Assembly: GCA_943737045.1 (NCBI GenBank)
Contig: CALSFV010000006.1
Location: forward strand, 1,240,001 to 1,304,000
Source: Parapristionchus giblindavisi
Taxonomy: Eukaryota > Nematoda > Chromadorea > Rhabditida > Diplogasteridae
DNA length: 64,000 nucleotides
Direction of reading: 5' to 3'
The position numbers and the translations under genes were made by a program. Of the stretch, positions 1 to 12,290 are shown piece after piece (position 1 is the first letter of the stretch; the number at the start of each line of letters is the position of its first letter). Under the pieces are notes generated by a model. The model did no database searches. It had not been told where the DNA came from and saw nothing but the letters and a program-made list of their open reading frames with translations.

Positions 1-107
1 TAAAATCACAACAACACGTAAACATCTTTATTCGATATCGGTCAATCAATAATTCACTGCATTACCTTGTGGAGTTTACATCGCAATAATTCACTGTATT
101 ACCTAGT
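1..107. repeat. Partial monomer at left edge (long class)
   Basis: This is the right-hand part of a 265 bp class monomer cut by the window edge. It begins inside TTAAAATCACAAC and contains both copies of the duplicated segment before the next monomer starts at 108. The array clearly continues to the left. Confidence 0.9.
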
Positions 108-832
108 TTACATCGCTGTAGACCAATCAATATGATGCGTGAAGGCCTCATACTTCTGGAAAGAATCGGTCTGAAACAATAGATATATAATTAAATCCAT
201 TATTTTCGTCTTCATCACAAATACAGTATCACAATACGATACAGCACTGAGAGAAGATCAAAGAATACAATCACAACAACACATAAACATATTTATTCGG
301 TATCGGTCAATCAATAATTCACTGTATTACCTTGTGGAGTTTACATCGCTGTAGACCAATCAATATGATGCGTGAAGGCCTCATACTTCTGGAAAGAATC
401 GGTCTGAAATAATAGATATATAATTAAATCCATTATTTTCGTCTTCATCACAAATACAGTATCATAATACGATACAGTACTGAGAGAAGATCAAAGATTA
501 AAATCAGAACAACAGGTAAACATCTTTATTCGATATCGGTCAATCAATAATTCACTGGATTACCTTGTGGAGTTTACATCGCTGTAGACCAATCAATATG
601 ATGCGTGAAGGCCTCATACTTCTGGAAAGAATCGGTCTGAAACAATAGATATATAATTAAATCCATTATTTTCGTCTTCATCACAAATACAGTATCATAA
701 TACGATACAGTACTGAGAAAAGATCAAAGATTAAAATCACAACAACACGTAAACATCTTTATTCGATATCGGTCAATCAATAATTCACTGTATTACCTTG
801 TGGAGTTTACATCGCTGTAGACCAATCAATAT

Positions 833-870
833 GAGGAGCGAAGGCCTCATACTTCTCGAAAGACTCGGTC
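833..870. repeat. Example of the GAGGAGCG / TCTCGAAAGACTCGG haplotype hairpin
   Basis: About twenty monomers carry a block of five linked substitutions: GATGCGTG becomes GAGGAGCG, and TCTGGAAAGAATCGG becomes TCTCGAAAGACTCGG. In these copies TATGAGG and CCTCATA form a perfect 7 bp inverted repeat around an 8-base loop, which the common version lacks. Other full copies lie near 2528, 3724, 4191, 7444, 8143, 8876, 9870, 10335, 10834, 11830, 14351, 15347, 16343, 23863, 24087 and 35117. Whether the hairpin does anything is unknown. Confidence 0.8.
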
Positions 871-1272
871 TGAAACAATAGATATATAATTAAATCCATT
901 ATTTTCGTCTTCATCACAAATACAGTATCATAATACGATACAGTACTGAGAGAAGATCAAAGAATACAATCACAACAACACATAAACATATTTATTCGGT
1001 ATCGGTCAATCAATAATTCACTGTATTATCTTGTGGAGTTTACATCGCTGTAGACCAATCAATATGATGCGTGAAGGCCTCATACTTCTGGAAAGAATCG
1101 GTCTGAAACAATAGATATATAATTAAATCCATTATTTTCTTCTTCATCACAAATACAGTATCATAATACGATACAGTACTGAGAAAAGATCAAAGATTAA
1201 AATCACAACAACACGTAAACATCTTTATTCGATATCGGTCAATCAATAATTCACTGTATTACTTTGTGGAGT

Positions 1273-1479
1273 TTACATCGCTGTAGACCAATCAATATGA
1301 TGCGTGAAGGCCTCATACTTCTGGAAAGAATCGGTCTGAAACAATAGATATATAATTAAATCCATTATTTTCGTCTTCATCACAAATACAGTATCATAAT
1401 ACGATACAGTACTGAGAGAAGATTTAAGATTAAAATCACAACAACACGTAAACATCTTTATTCGATATCGGTCAATCAA
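1273..1479 (-). other. Recurrent 68-codon open frame, probably non-coding
   Basis: This is one example of a frame that is open in 75 monomers across the window. It starts at a TTG; the first in-frame ATG is codon 9, leaving 60 codons. It is open only where monomer positions 152-153 are TT, giving AAA at codon 19. Copies with CA there have TGA at that codon, as most monomers do. The frame cannot continue into the next monomer because 233 and 265 are not multiples of three. The predicted peptide (with a CCC near residues 12-14) matches no family I recognise, has no clear signal peptide, and changes freely between copies (R6P, S21F, Y27N, I38T, T49K, F57L). I regard it as chance and would not annotate a gene. 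Confidence 0.85.
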
Positions 1480-1537
1480 TAATTCACTGCATTACCTTGT
1501 GGAGTTTACATCGCAATAATTCACTGTATTACCTAGT
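1273..1537. repeat. Representative 265 bp long monomer with internal duplication
   Basis: This is the long monomer class, with about 75 copies in the window. It equals the 233 bp monomer plus 32 bp at its right end. The first copy of the duplicated segment (37 bp, starting AATAATTCACTGCATTACC and ending CATCGC) is at about 1478-1514. The second copy (32 bp, AATAATTCACTGTATTACC to CATCGC) follows directly at about 1515-1546, crossing into the next monomer. The second copy lacks TGTGG between ACCT and AGTTT. The two copies also differ at one base (GCATT against GTATT). The extra 32 bp is therefore a tandem duplication of 37 bp followed by, or accompanied by, a 5 bp deletion. Confidence 0.95.
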
Positions 1538-3390
1538 TTACATCGCTGTAGACCAATCAATATGATGCGTGAAGGCCTCATACTTCTGGAAAGAATCGGT
1601 CTGAAACAATAGATATATAATTAAATCCATTATTTTCGTCTTCATCACAAATACAGTATCATAATACGATACAGTACTGAGAGAAGATTTAAGATTAAAA
1701 TCGCAACAACACGTAAACATCTTTATTCGATATCGGTCAATCAATAATTCACTGCATTACCTTGTGGAGTTTACATCGCAATAATTCACTGTATTACCTA
1801 GTTTACATCGCTGTAGACCAATCAATATGATGCGTGAAGGCCTCATACTTCTGGAAAGAATCGGTCTGAAACAATAAATATATAATTAAATCCATTATTT
1901 TCGTCTTCATCACAAATACAGTATCACAATACGATACAGCACTGAGAGAAGATCAAAGAATACAATCACAACAACACATAAACATATTTATTCGGTATCG
2001 GTCAATCAATAATTCACTGTATTACCTTGTGGAGTTTACATCGCTGTAGACCAATCAATATGATGCGTGAAGGCCTCATACTTCTGGAAAGAATCGGTCT
2101 GAAATAATAGATATATAATTAAATCCATTATTTTCGTCTTCATCACAAATACAGTATCATAATACGATACAGTACTGAGAGAAGATCAAAGATTAAAATC
2201 AGAACAACAGGTAAACATCTTTATTCGATATCGGTCAATCAATAATTCACTGGATTACCTTGTGGAGTTTACATCGCTGTAGACCAATCAATATGATGCG
2301 TGAAGGCCTCATACTTCTGGAAAGAATCGGTCTGAAACAATAGATATATAATTAAATCCATTATTTTCGTCTTCATCACAAATACAGTATCATAATACGA
2401 TACAGTACTGAGAAAAGATCAAAGATTAAAATCACAACAACACGTAAACATCTTTATTCGATATCGGTCAATCAATAATTCACTGTATTACCTTGTGGAG
2501 TTTACATCGCTGTAGACCAATCAATATGAGGAGCGAAGGCCTCATACTTCTCGAAAGACTCGGTCTGAAACAATAGATATATAATTAAATCCATTATTTT
2601 CGTCTTCATCACAAATACAGTATCATAATACGATACAGTACTGAGAGAAGATCAAAGAATACAATCACAACAACACATAAACATATTTATTCGGTATCGG
2701 TCAATCAATAATTCACTGTATTATCTTGTGGAGTTTACATCGCTGTAGACCAATCAATATGATGCGTGAAGGCCTCATACTTCTGGAAAGAATCGGTCTG
2801 AAACAATAGATATATAATTAAATCCATTATTTTCGTCTTCATCACAAATACAGTATCATAATACGATACAGTACTGAGAAAAGATCAAAGATTAAAATCA
2901 CAACAACACGTAAACATCTTTATTCGATATCGGTCAATCAATAACTCACTGTATTACTTTGTGGAGTTTACATCGCTGTAGACCAATCAATATGATGCGT
3001 GAAGGCCTCATACTTCTGGAAAGAATCGGTCTGAAACAATAGATATATAATTAAATCCATTATTTTCGTCTTCATCACAAATACAGTATCATAATACGAT
3101 ACAGTACTGAGAGAAGATTTAAGATTAAAATCGCAACAACACGTAAACATCTTTATTCGATATCGGTCAATCAATAATTCACTGCATTACCTTGTGGAGT
3201 TTACATCGCAATAATTCACTGTATTACCTAGTTTACATCGCTGTAGACCAATCAATATGATGCGTGAAGGCCTCATACTTCTGGAAAGAATCGGTCTGAA
3301 ACAATAGATATATAATTAAATCCATTATTTTCGTCTTCATCACAAATACAGTATCATAATACGATACAGTACTGAGAGAAGATCAAAGAT

Positions 3391-5050
3391 TAAAATCAGA
3401 ACAACAGGTAAACATCTTTATTCGATATCGGTCAATCAATAATTCACTGGATTACCTTGTGGAGTTTACATCGCTGTAGACCAATCAATATGATGCGTGA
3501 AGGCCTCATACTTCTGGAAAGAATCGGTCTGAAACAATAGATATATAATTAAATCCATTATTTTCGTCTTCATCACAAATACAGTATCATAATACGATAC
3601 AGTACTGAGAAAAGATCAAAGATTAAAATCACAACAACACGTAAACATCTTTATTCGATATCGGTCAATCAATAATTCACTGTATTACCTTGTGGAGTTT
3701 ACATCGCTGTAGACCAATCAATATGAGGAGCGAAGGCCTCATACTTCTCGAAAGACTCGGTCTGAAACAATAGATATATAATTAAATCCATTATTTTCGT
3801 CTTCATCACAAATACAGTATCATAATACGATACAGTACTGAGAGAAGATCAAAGATTAAAATCAGAACAACAGGTAAACATCTTTATTCGATATCGGTCA
3901 ATCAATAATTCACTGGATTACCTTGTGGAGTTTACATCGCTGTAGACCAATCAATATGATGCGTGAAGGCCTCATACTTCTGGAAAGAATCGGTCTGAAA
4001 CAATAGATATATAATTAAATCCATTATTTTCGTCTTCATCACAAATACAGTATCATAATACGATACAGTACTGAGAAAAGATCAAAGATTAAAATCACAA
4101 CAACACGTAAACATCTTTATTCGATATCGGTCAATCAATAATTCACTGTATTACCTTGTGGAGTTTACATCGCTGTAGACCAATCAATATGAGGAGCGAA
4201 GGCCTCATACTTCTCGAAAGACTCGGTCTGAAACAATAGATATATAATTAAATCCATTATTTTCGTCTTCATCACAAATACAGTATCATAATACGATACA
4301 GTACTGAGAGAAGATCAAAGAATACAATCACAACAACACATAAACATATTTATTCGGTATCGGTCAATCAATAATTCACTGTATTATCTTGTGGAGTTTA
4401 CATCGCTGTAGACCAATCAATATGATGCGTGAAGGCCTCATACTTCTGGAAAGAATCGGTCTGAAACAATAGATATATAATTAAATCCATTATTTTCGTC
4501 TTCATCACAAATACAGTATCATAATACGATACAGTACTGAGAAAAGATCAAAGATTAAAATCACAACAACACGTAAACATCTTTATTCGATATCGGTCAA
4601 TCAATAATTCACTGTATTACTTTGTGGAGTTTACATCGCTGTAGACCAATCAATATGATGCGTGAAGGCCTCATACTTCTGGAAAGAATCGGTCTGAAAC
4701 AATAGATATATAATTAAATCCATTATTTTCGTCTTCATCACAAATACAGTATCATAATACGATACAGTACTGAGAGAAGACTTAAGATTAAAATCACAAC
4801 AACAGGTAAACATCTTTATTCGATATCGGTCAATCAATAATTCACTGCATTACCTTGTGGAGTTTACATCGCAATAATTCACTGTATTACCTAGTTTACA
4901 TCGCTGTAGACCAATCAATATGATGCGTGAAGGCCTCATACTTCTGGAAAGAATCGGTCTGAAACAATAGATATATAATTAAATCCATTATTTTCGTCTT
5001 CATCACAAATACAGTATCATAATACGATACAGTACTGAGAGAAGATTTAA
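3391..5050. repeat. Shortened third HOR unit with a duplicated 466 bp dimer
   Basis: The unit at 3391 restarts at the CAGAACAACAGG monomer rather than at the beginning of the 7-mer, matching the second copy at an offset of 1,197 bp (498 bp less than 1,695). The same two-monomer segment, CAGAACAACAGG monomer plus GAGGAGCG monomer, starts at 3391 and again at 3857, a 466 bp tandem duplication. From 3857 the sequence follows 2194-3390 to the end of that unit. This is what unequal exchange between HOR copies would leave. Confidence 0.85.
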
Positions 5051-6951
5051 GATTAAAATCACAACAACACGTAAACATCTTTATTCGATATCGGTCAATC
5101 AATAATTCACTGCATTACCTTGTGGAGTTTACATCGCAATAATTCACTGTATTACCTAGTTTACATCGCTGTAGACCAATCAATATGATGCGTGAAGGCC
5201 TCATACTTCTGGAAAGAATCGGTCTGAAACAATAGATATATAATTAAATCCATTATTTTCGTCTTCATCACAAATACAGTATCATAATACGATACAGTAC
5301 TGAGAGAAGATTTAAGATTAAAATCACAACAACACGTAAACATCTTTATTCGATATCGGTCAATCAATAATTCACTGCATTACCTTGTGGAGTTTACATC
5401 GCAATAATTCACTGTATTACCTAGTTTACATCGCTGTAGACCAATCAATATGATGCGTGAAGGCCTCATACTTCTGGAAAGAATCGGTCTGAAACAATAG
5501 ATATATAATTAAATCCATTATTTTCGTCTTCATCACAAATACAGTATCATAATACGATACAGTACTGAGAGAAGATCAAAGAATACAATCACAACAACAC
5601 ATAAACATATTTATTCGGTATCGGTCAATCAATAATTCACTGTATTACCTTGTGGAGTTTACATCGCTGTAGACCAATCAATATGATGCGTGAAGGCCTC
5701 AAACTTCTGGAAAGAATCGGTCTGAAACAATAGATATATAATTAAATCCATTATTTTCGTCTTCATCACAAATACAGTATCATAATACGATACAGTACTG
5801 AGAGAAGATCAAAGATTAAAATCACAACAACAGGTAAACATCTTTATTCGATATCGGTCAATCAATAATTCACTGCATTACCTTGTGGAGTTTACATCGC
5901 AATAATTCACTGTATTACCTAGTTTACATCGCTGTAGACCAATCAATATGATGCGTGAAGGCCTCATACTTCTGGAAAGAATCGGTCTGAAACAATAGAT
6001 ATATAATTAAATCCATTATTTTCGTCTTCATCACAAATACAGTATCATAATACGATACAGTACTGAGAGAAGATTTAAGATTAAAATCACAACAACACGT
6101 AAACATCTTTATTCGATATCGGTCAATCAATAATTCACTGCATTACCTTGTGGAGTTTACATCGCAATAATTCACTGCATTACCTAGTTTACATCGCTGT
6201 AGACCAATCAATATGATGCGTGAAGGCCTCATACTTCTGGAAAGAATCGGTCTGAAACAATAGATATATAATTAAATCCATTATTTTCGTCTTCATCACA
6301 AATACAGTATCATAATACGATACAGTACTGAGAGAAGATTTAAGATTAAAATCACAACAACACGTAAACATCTTTATTCGATATCGGTCAATCAATAATT
6401 CACTGCATTACCTTGTGGAGTTTACATCGCAATAATTCACTGTATTACCTAGTTTACATCGCTGTAGACCAATCAATATGATGCGTGAAGGCCTCATACT
6501 TCTGGAAAGAATCGGTCTGAAACAATAGATATATAATTAAATCCATTATTTTCGTCTTCATCACAAATACAGTATCATAATACGATACAGTACTGAGAGA
6601 AGATCAAAGAATACAATCACAACAACACATAAACATATTTATTCGGTATCGGTCAATCAATAATTCACTGTATTACCTTGTGGAGTTTACATCGCTGTAG
6701 ACCAATCAATATGATGCGTGAAGGCCTCAAACTTCTGGAAAGAATCGGTCTGAAACAATAGATATATAATTAAATCCATTATTTTCGTCTTCATCACAAA
6801 TACAGTATCATAATACGATACAGTACTGAGAGAAGATCAAAGATTAAAATCACAACAACAGGTAAACATCTTTATTCGATATCGGTCAATCAATAATTCA
6901 CTGCATTACCTTGTGGAGTTTACATCGCAATAATTCACTGTATTACCTAGT
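4631..6951. repeat. Long-monomer run and 1,028 bp 4-mer HOR, two copies
   Basis: Monomers start at 4631, 4896, 5161, 5426, 5659, 5924, 6189, 6454, 6687 and 6952. The block 4896-5923 (265, 265, 233, 265) repeats as 5924-6951. The private variant GGCCTCAAAC (A replacing T) occurs at about 5694 and 6722, exactly 1,028 bp apart. Long monomers are the majority here, unlike most of the window. Confidence 0.9.
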
Positions 6952-7184
6952 TTACATCGCTGTAGACCAATCAATATGATGCGTGAAGGCCTCATACTTC
7001 TGGAAAGAATCGGTCTGAAACAATAGATATATAATTAAATCCATTATTTTCGTCTTCATCACAAATACAGTATCATAATACGATACAGTACTGAGAAAAG
7101 ATCAAAGATTAAAATCACAACAACACGTAAACATCTTTATTCGATATCGGTCAATCAATAATTCACTGTATTACTTTCGGGAGT
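6952..7184. repeat. Single 233 bp monomer linking the 4-mer and trimer blocks
   Basis: A monomer with GAGAAAAGATC, CACGTAA and TTACTTTCGGG at its right end. Its junction sequence matches the last monomer of the following trimer, so the exact left edge of the trimer block is soft. Confidence 0.8.
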
Positions 7185-8582
7185 TTACATCGCTGTAGAC
7201 CAATCAATATGATGCGTGAAGGCCTCATTCTTCTGGAAAGAATCGGTCTGAAACAATAGATATATAATTAAATCCATTATTTTCGTCTTCATCACAAATA
7301 CAGTATCATAATACGATACAGTACTGAGAGAAGATCAAAGATTAAAATCACAACAACAGGTAAACATCTTTATTCGATATCGGTCAATCAATAATTCACT
7401 GTATTACCTTGTGGAGTTTACATCGCTGTAGACCAATCAATATGAGGAGCGAAGGCCTCATACTTCTCGAAAGACTCGGTCTGAAACAATAGATATATAA
7501 TTAAATCCATTATTGTCGTCTTCATCACAAATACAGTATCATAATACAATACAGTACTGAGAGAAGATCAAAGAATACAATCACAACAACACATAAACAT
7601 ATTTATTCGGTATCGGTCAATCAATAATTCACTGTATTACCTTGTGGAGTTTACATCGCTGTAGACCAATCAATATGATGCGTGAAGGCCTCATACTTCT
7701 GGAAAGAATTGGTCTGAAACAATAGATATATAATTAAATCCATTATTTTCGTCTTCATCACAAATACAGTATCATAATACGATACAGTACTGAGAAAAGA
7801 TCAAAGATTAAAATCACAACAACACGTAAACATCTTTATTCGATATCGGTCAATCAATAATTCACTGTATTACTTTCGGGAGTTTACATCGCTGTAGACC
7901 AATCAATATGATGCGTGAAGGCCTCATTCTTCTGGAAAGAATCGGTCTGAAACAATAGATATATAATTAAATCCATTATTTTCGTCTTCATCACAAATAC
8001 AGTATCATAATACGATACAGTACTGAGAGAAGATCAAAGATTAAAATCACAACAACAGGTAAACATCTTTATTCGATATCGGTCAATCAATAATTCACTG
8101 TATTACCTTGTGGAGTTTACATCGCTGTAGACCAATCAATATGAGGAGCGAAGGCCTCATACTTCTCGAAAGACTCGGTCTGAAACAATAGATATATAAT
8201 TAAATCCATTATTGTCGTCTTCATCACAAATACAGTATCATAATACAATACAGTACTGAGAGAAGATCAAAGAATACAATCACAACAACACATAAACATA
8301 TTTATTCGGTATCGGTCAATCAATAATTCACTGTATTACCTTGTGGAGTTTACATCGCTGTAGACCAATCAATATGATGCGTGAAGGCCTCATACTTCTG
8401 GAAAGAATTGGTCTGAAACAATAGATATATAATTAAATCCATTATTTTCGTCTTCATCACAAATACAGTATCATAATACGATACAGTACTGAGAAAAGAT
8501 CAAAGATTAAAATCACAACAACACGTAAACATCTTTATTCGATATCGGTCAATCAATAATTCACTGTATTACTTTGTGGAGT
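7185..8582. repeat. 699 bp trimer HOR, two copies
   Basis: Copies 7185-7883 and 7884-8582 each hold three 233 bp monomers. Shared private variants are TACTTTCGGG at 7172 and 7871, CTCATTCTTC just after, ATTGTCGTC with AATACAATACAG in the second monomer, and GAATTGGTC in the third. The next unit edge at 8570 has the ordinary TACTTTGTGG, so the private change was amplified only within this block. Confidence 0.9.
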
Positions 8583-11500
8583 TTACATCGCTGTAGACCA
8601 ATCAATATGATGCGTGAAGGCCTCATACTTCTGGAAAGAATCGGTCTGAAACAATAGATATATAATTAAATCCATTATTTTCGTCTTCATCACAAATACA
8701 GTATCATAATACGATACAGTACTGAGAGAAGATCAAAGATTAAAATCACAACAACAGGTAAACATATTTATTTGGTATCGGTCAATCAATAATTCACTGC
8801 ATTACCTTGTGGAGTTTACATCGCAATAATTCACTGTATTACCTAGTTTACATCGCTGTAGACCAATCAATATGAGGAGCGAAGGCCTCATACTTCTCGA
8901 AAGACTCGGTCTGAAACAATAGATATATAATTAAATCCATTATTTTCGTCTTCATCACAAATACAGTATCATAATACGATACAGTACTGAGAGAAGATCA
9001 AAGATTAAAATCACAACAACAGGTAAACATCTTTATTCGATATCGGTCAATCAATAATTCACTGTATTACCTTGTGGAGTTTACATCGCTGTAGACCAAT
9101 CAATATGATGCGTGAAGGCCTCATACTTCTGGAAAGAATCGGTCTGAAACAATAGATATATAATTAAATCCATTATTTTCGTCTTCATCACAAATACAGT
9201 ATCATAATACGATACAGTACTGAGAGAAGATCAAAGATTAAAATCACAACAACAGGTAAACATCTTTATTCGATATCGGTCAATCAATAATTCACTGTAT
9301 TACCTTGTGGAGTTTACATCGCTGTAGACCAATCAATATGATGCGTGAAGGCCTCATACTTCTGGAAAGAATCGGTCTGAAACAATAGATATATAATTAA
9401 ATCCATTATTTTCGTCTTCATCACAAATACAGTATCATAATACGATACAGTACTGAGAGAAGATTTAAGATTAAAATCACAACAACACGTAAACATCTTT
9501 ATTCGATATCGGTCAATCAATAATTCACTGCATTACCTTGTGGAGTTTACATCGCAATAATTCACTGTATTACCTAGTTTACATCGCTGCAGACCAATCA
9601 ATATGATGCGTGAGGGCCTCATACTTCTGGAAAGAATCGGTCTGAAACAATAGATATATAATTAAATCCATTGTTTTCGTCTTCATCACAAATACAGTAT
9701 CATAATACGATACAGTACTGAGAGAAGATTTAAGATTAAAATCACAACAACACGTAAACATCTTTATTCGATATCGGTCAATCAATAATTCACTGCATTA
9801 CCTTGTGGAGTTTACATCGCAATAATTCACTGTATTACCTAGTTTACATCGCTGTAGACCAATCAATATGAGGAGCGAAGGCCTCATACTTCTCGAAAGA
9901 CTCGGTCTGAAACAATAGATATATAATTAAATCCATTATTTTCGTCTTCATCACAAATACAGTATCATAATACGATACAGTACTGAGAGAAGATCAAAGA
10001 TTAAAATCACAACAACAGGTAAACATCTTTATTCGATATCGGTCAATCAATAATTCACTGTATTACCTTGTGGAGTTTACATCGCTGTAGACCAATCAAT
10101 ATGATGCGTGAAGGCCTCATACTTCTGGAAAGAATCGGTCTGAAACAATAGATATATAATTAAATCCATTATTTTCGTCTTCATCACAAATACAGTATCA
10201 TAATACGATACAGTACTGAGAGAAGATCAAAGATTAAAATCACAACAACAGGTAAACATCTTTATTCGATATCGGTCAATCAATAATTCACTGTATTACC
10301 TTGTGGAGTTTACATCGCTGTAGACCAATCAATATGAGGAGCGAAGGCCTCATACTTCTCGAAAGACTCGGTCTGAAACAATAGATATATAATTAAATCC
10401 ATTATTTTCGTCTTCATCACAAATACAGTATCATAATACGATACAGTACTGAGAAAAGATCAAAGATTAAAATCACAACAACACGTAAACATCTTTATTC
10501 GATATCGGTCAATCAATAATTCACTGTATTACTTTGTGGAGTTTACATCGCTGTAGACCAATCAATATGATGCGTGAAGGCCTCATACTTCTGGAAAGAA
10601 TCGGTCTGAAACAATAGATATATAATTAAATCCATTATTTTCGTCTTCATCACAAATACAGTATCATAATACGATACAGTACTGAGAGAAGATCAAAGAT
10701 TAAAATCACAACAACAGGTAAACATATTTATTTGGTATCGGTCAATCAATAATTCACTGCATTACCTTGTGGAGTTTACATCGCAATAATTCACTGTATT
10801 ACCTAGTTTACATCGCTGTAGACCAATCAATATGAGGAGCGAAGGCCTCATACTTCTCGAAAGACTCGGTCTGAAACAATAGATATATAATTAAATCCAT
10901 TATTTTCGTCTTCATCACAAATACAGTATCATAATACGATACAGTACTGAGAGAAGATCAAAGATTAAAATCACAACAACAGGTAAACATCTTTATTCGA
11001 TATCGGTCAATCAATAATTCACTGTATTACCTTGTGGAGTTTACATCGCTGTAGACCAATCAATATGATGCGTGAAGGCCTCATACTTCTGGAAAGAATC
11101 GGTCTGAAACAATAGATATATAATTAAATCCATTATTTTCGTCTTCATCACAAATACAGTATCATAATACGATACAGTACTGAGAGAAGATCAAAGATTA
11201 AAATCACAACAACAGGTAAACATCTTTATTCGATATCGGTCAATCAATAATTCACTGTATTACCTTGTGGAGTTTACATCGCTGTAGACCAATCAATATG
11301 ATGCGTGAAGGCCTCATACTTCTGGAAAGAATCGGTCTGAAACAATAGATATATAATTAAATCCATTATTTTCGTCTTCATCACAAATACAGTATCATAA
11401 TACGATACAGTACTGAGAGAAGATTTAAGATTAAAATCACAACAACACGTAAACATCTTTATTCGATATCGGTCAATCAATAATTCACTGCATTACCTTG

Positions 11501-12290
11501 TGGAGTTTACATCGCAATAATTCACTGTATTACCTAGTTTACATCGCTGCAGACCAATCAATATGATGCGTGAGGGCCTCATACTTCTGGAAAGAATCGG
11601 TCTGAAACAATAGATATATAATTAAATCCATTGTTTTCGTCTTCATCACAAATACAGTATCATAATACGATACAGTACTGAGAGAAGATTTAAGATTAAA
11701 ATCACAACAACACGTAAACATCTTTATTCGATATCGGTCAATCAATAATTCACTGCATTACCTTGTGGAGTTTACATCGCAATAATTCACTGTATTACCT
11801 AGTTTACATCGCTGTAGACCAATCAATATGAGGAGCGAAGGCCTCATACTTCTCGAAAGACTCGGTCTGAAACAATAGATATATAATTAAATCCATTATT
11901 TTCGTCTTCATCACAAATACAGTATCATAATACGATACAGTACTGAGAGAAGATCAAAGATTAAAATCACAACAACAGGTAAACATCTTTATTCGATATC
12001 GGTCAATCAATAATTCACTGTATTACCTTGTGGAGTTTACATCGCTGTAGACCAATCAATATGATGCGTGAAGGCCTCATACTTCTGGAAAGAATCGGTC
12101 TGAAACAATAGATATATAATTAAATCCATTATTTTCGTCTTCATCACAAATACAGTATCATAATACGATACAGTACTGAGAGAAGATCAAAGATTAAAAT
12201 CACAACAACAGGTAAACATCTTTATTCGATATCGGTCAATCAATAATTCACTGTATTACCTTGTGGAGTTTACATCGCTGTAGACCAATC
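8583..12290. repeat. 1,960 bp 8-mer HOR, one full and one nearly full copy
   Basis: Copies start at 8583 and 10543, with five 233 bp and three 265 bp monomers per unit. The private TTTATTTGG variant lies at 8767 and 10727. The GAGGAGCG haplotype is at matching places (9870 and 11830), as is the CTGCAGACC plus GTGAGGGCC monomer (9579 and 11539). The copies part company near 12295, where the first has GAGGAGCG and the second ATGATGCG. Confidence 0.88.

Larger units (their letters stand above)
1..3390. repeat. 1,695 bp 7-mer HOR, two copies
   Basis: Copies 1-1695 and 1696-3390 align at an offset of 1,695 bp, equal to five 233 bp and two 265 bp monomers. Private variants occur at matching places: ATCACAATACG with CAGCACTGAG near 226-250 and again near 1921-1945, CAGAACAACAGG near 504 and 2199, and the GAGGAGCG haplotype near 833 and 2528. 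The copies differ at scattered single bases, for example TCACAAC against TCGCAAC at the start, TTCTTC at 1138 against TTCGTC at 2833, and AATAATTC at 1247 against AATAACTC at 2942. This marks a fairly recent block duplication. Confidence 0.9.

Noticed and set aside
44..200. CENP-B box in the TTCTGGAAAGAATCGG / TTCTCGAAAGACTCGG region
   Set aside because: TTC and CGG are present, but the spacing is two bases too long and the conserved G after TTC is missing, so the known motif NTTCGNNNNANNCGGGN is not met.
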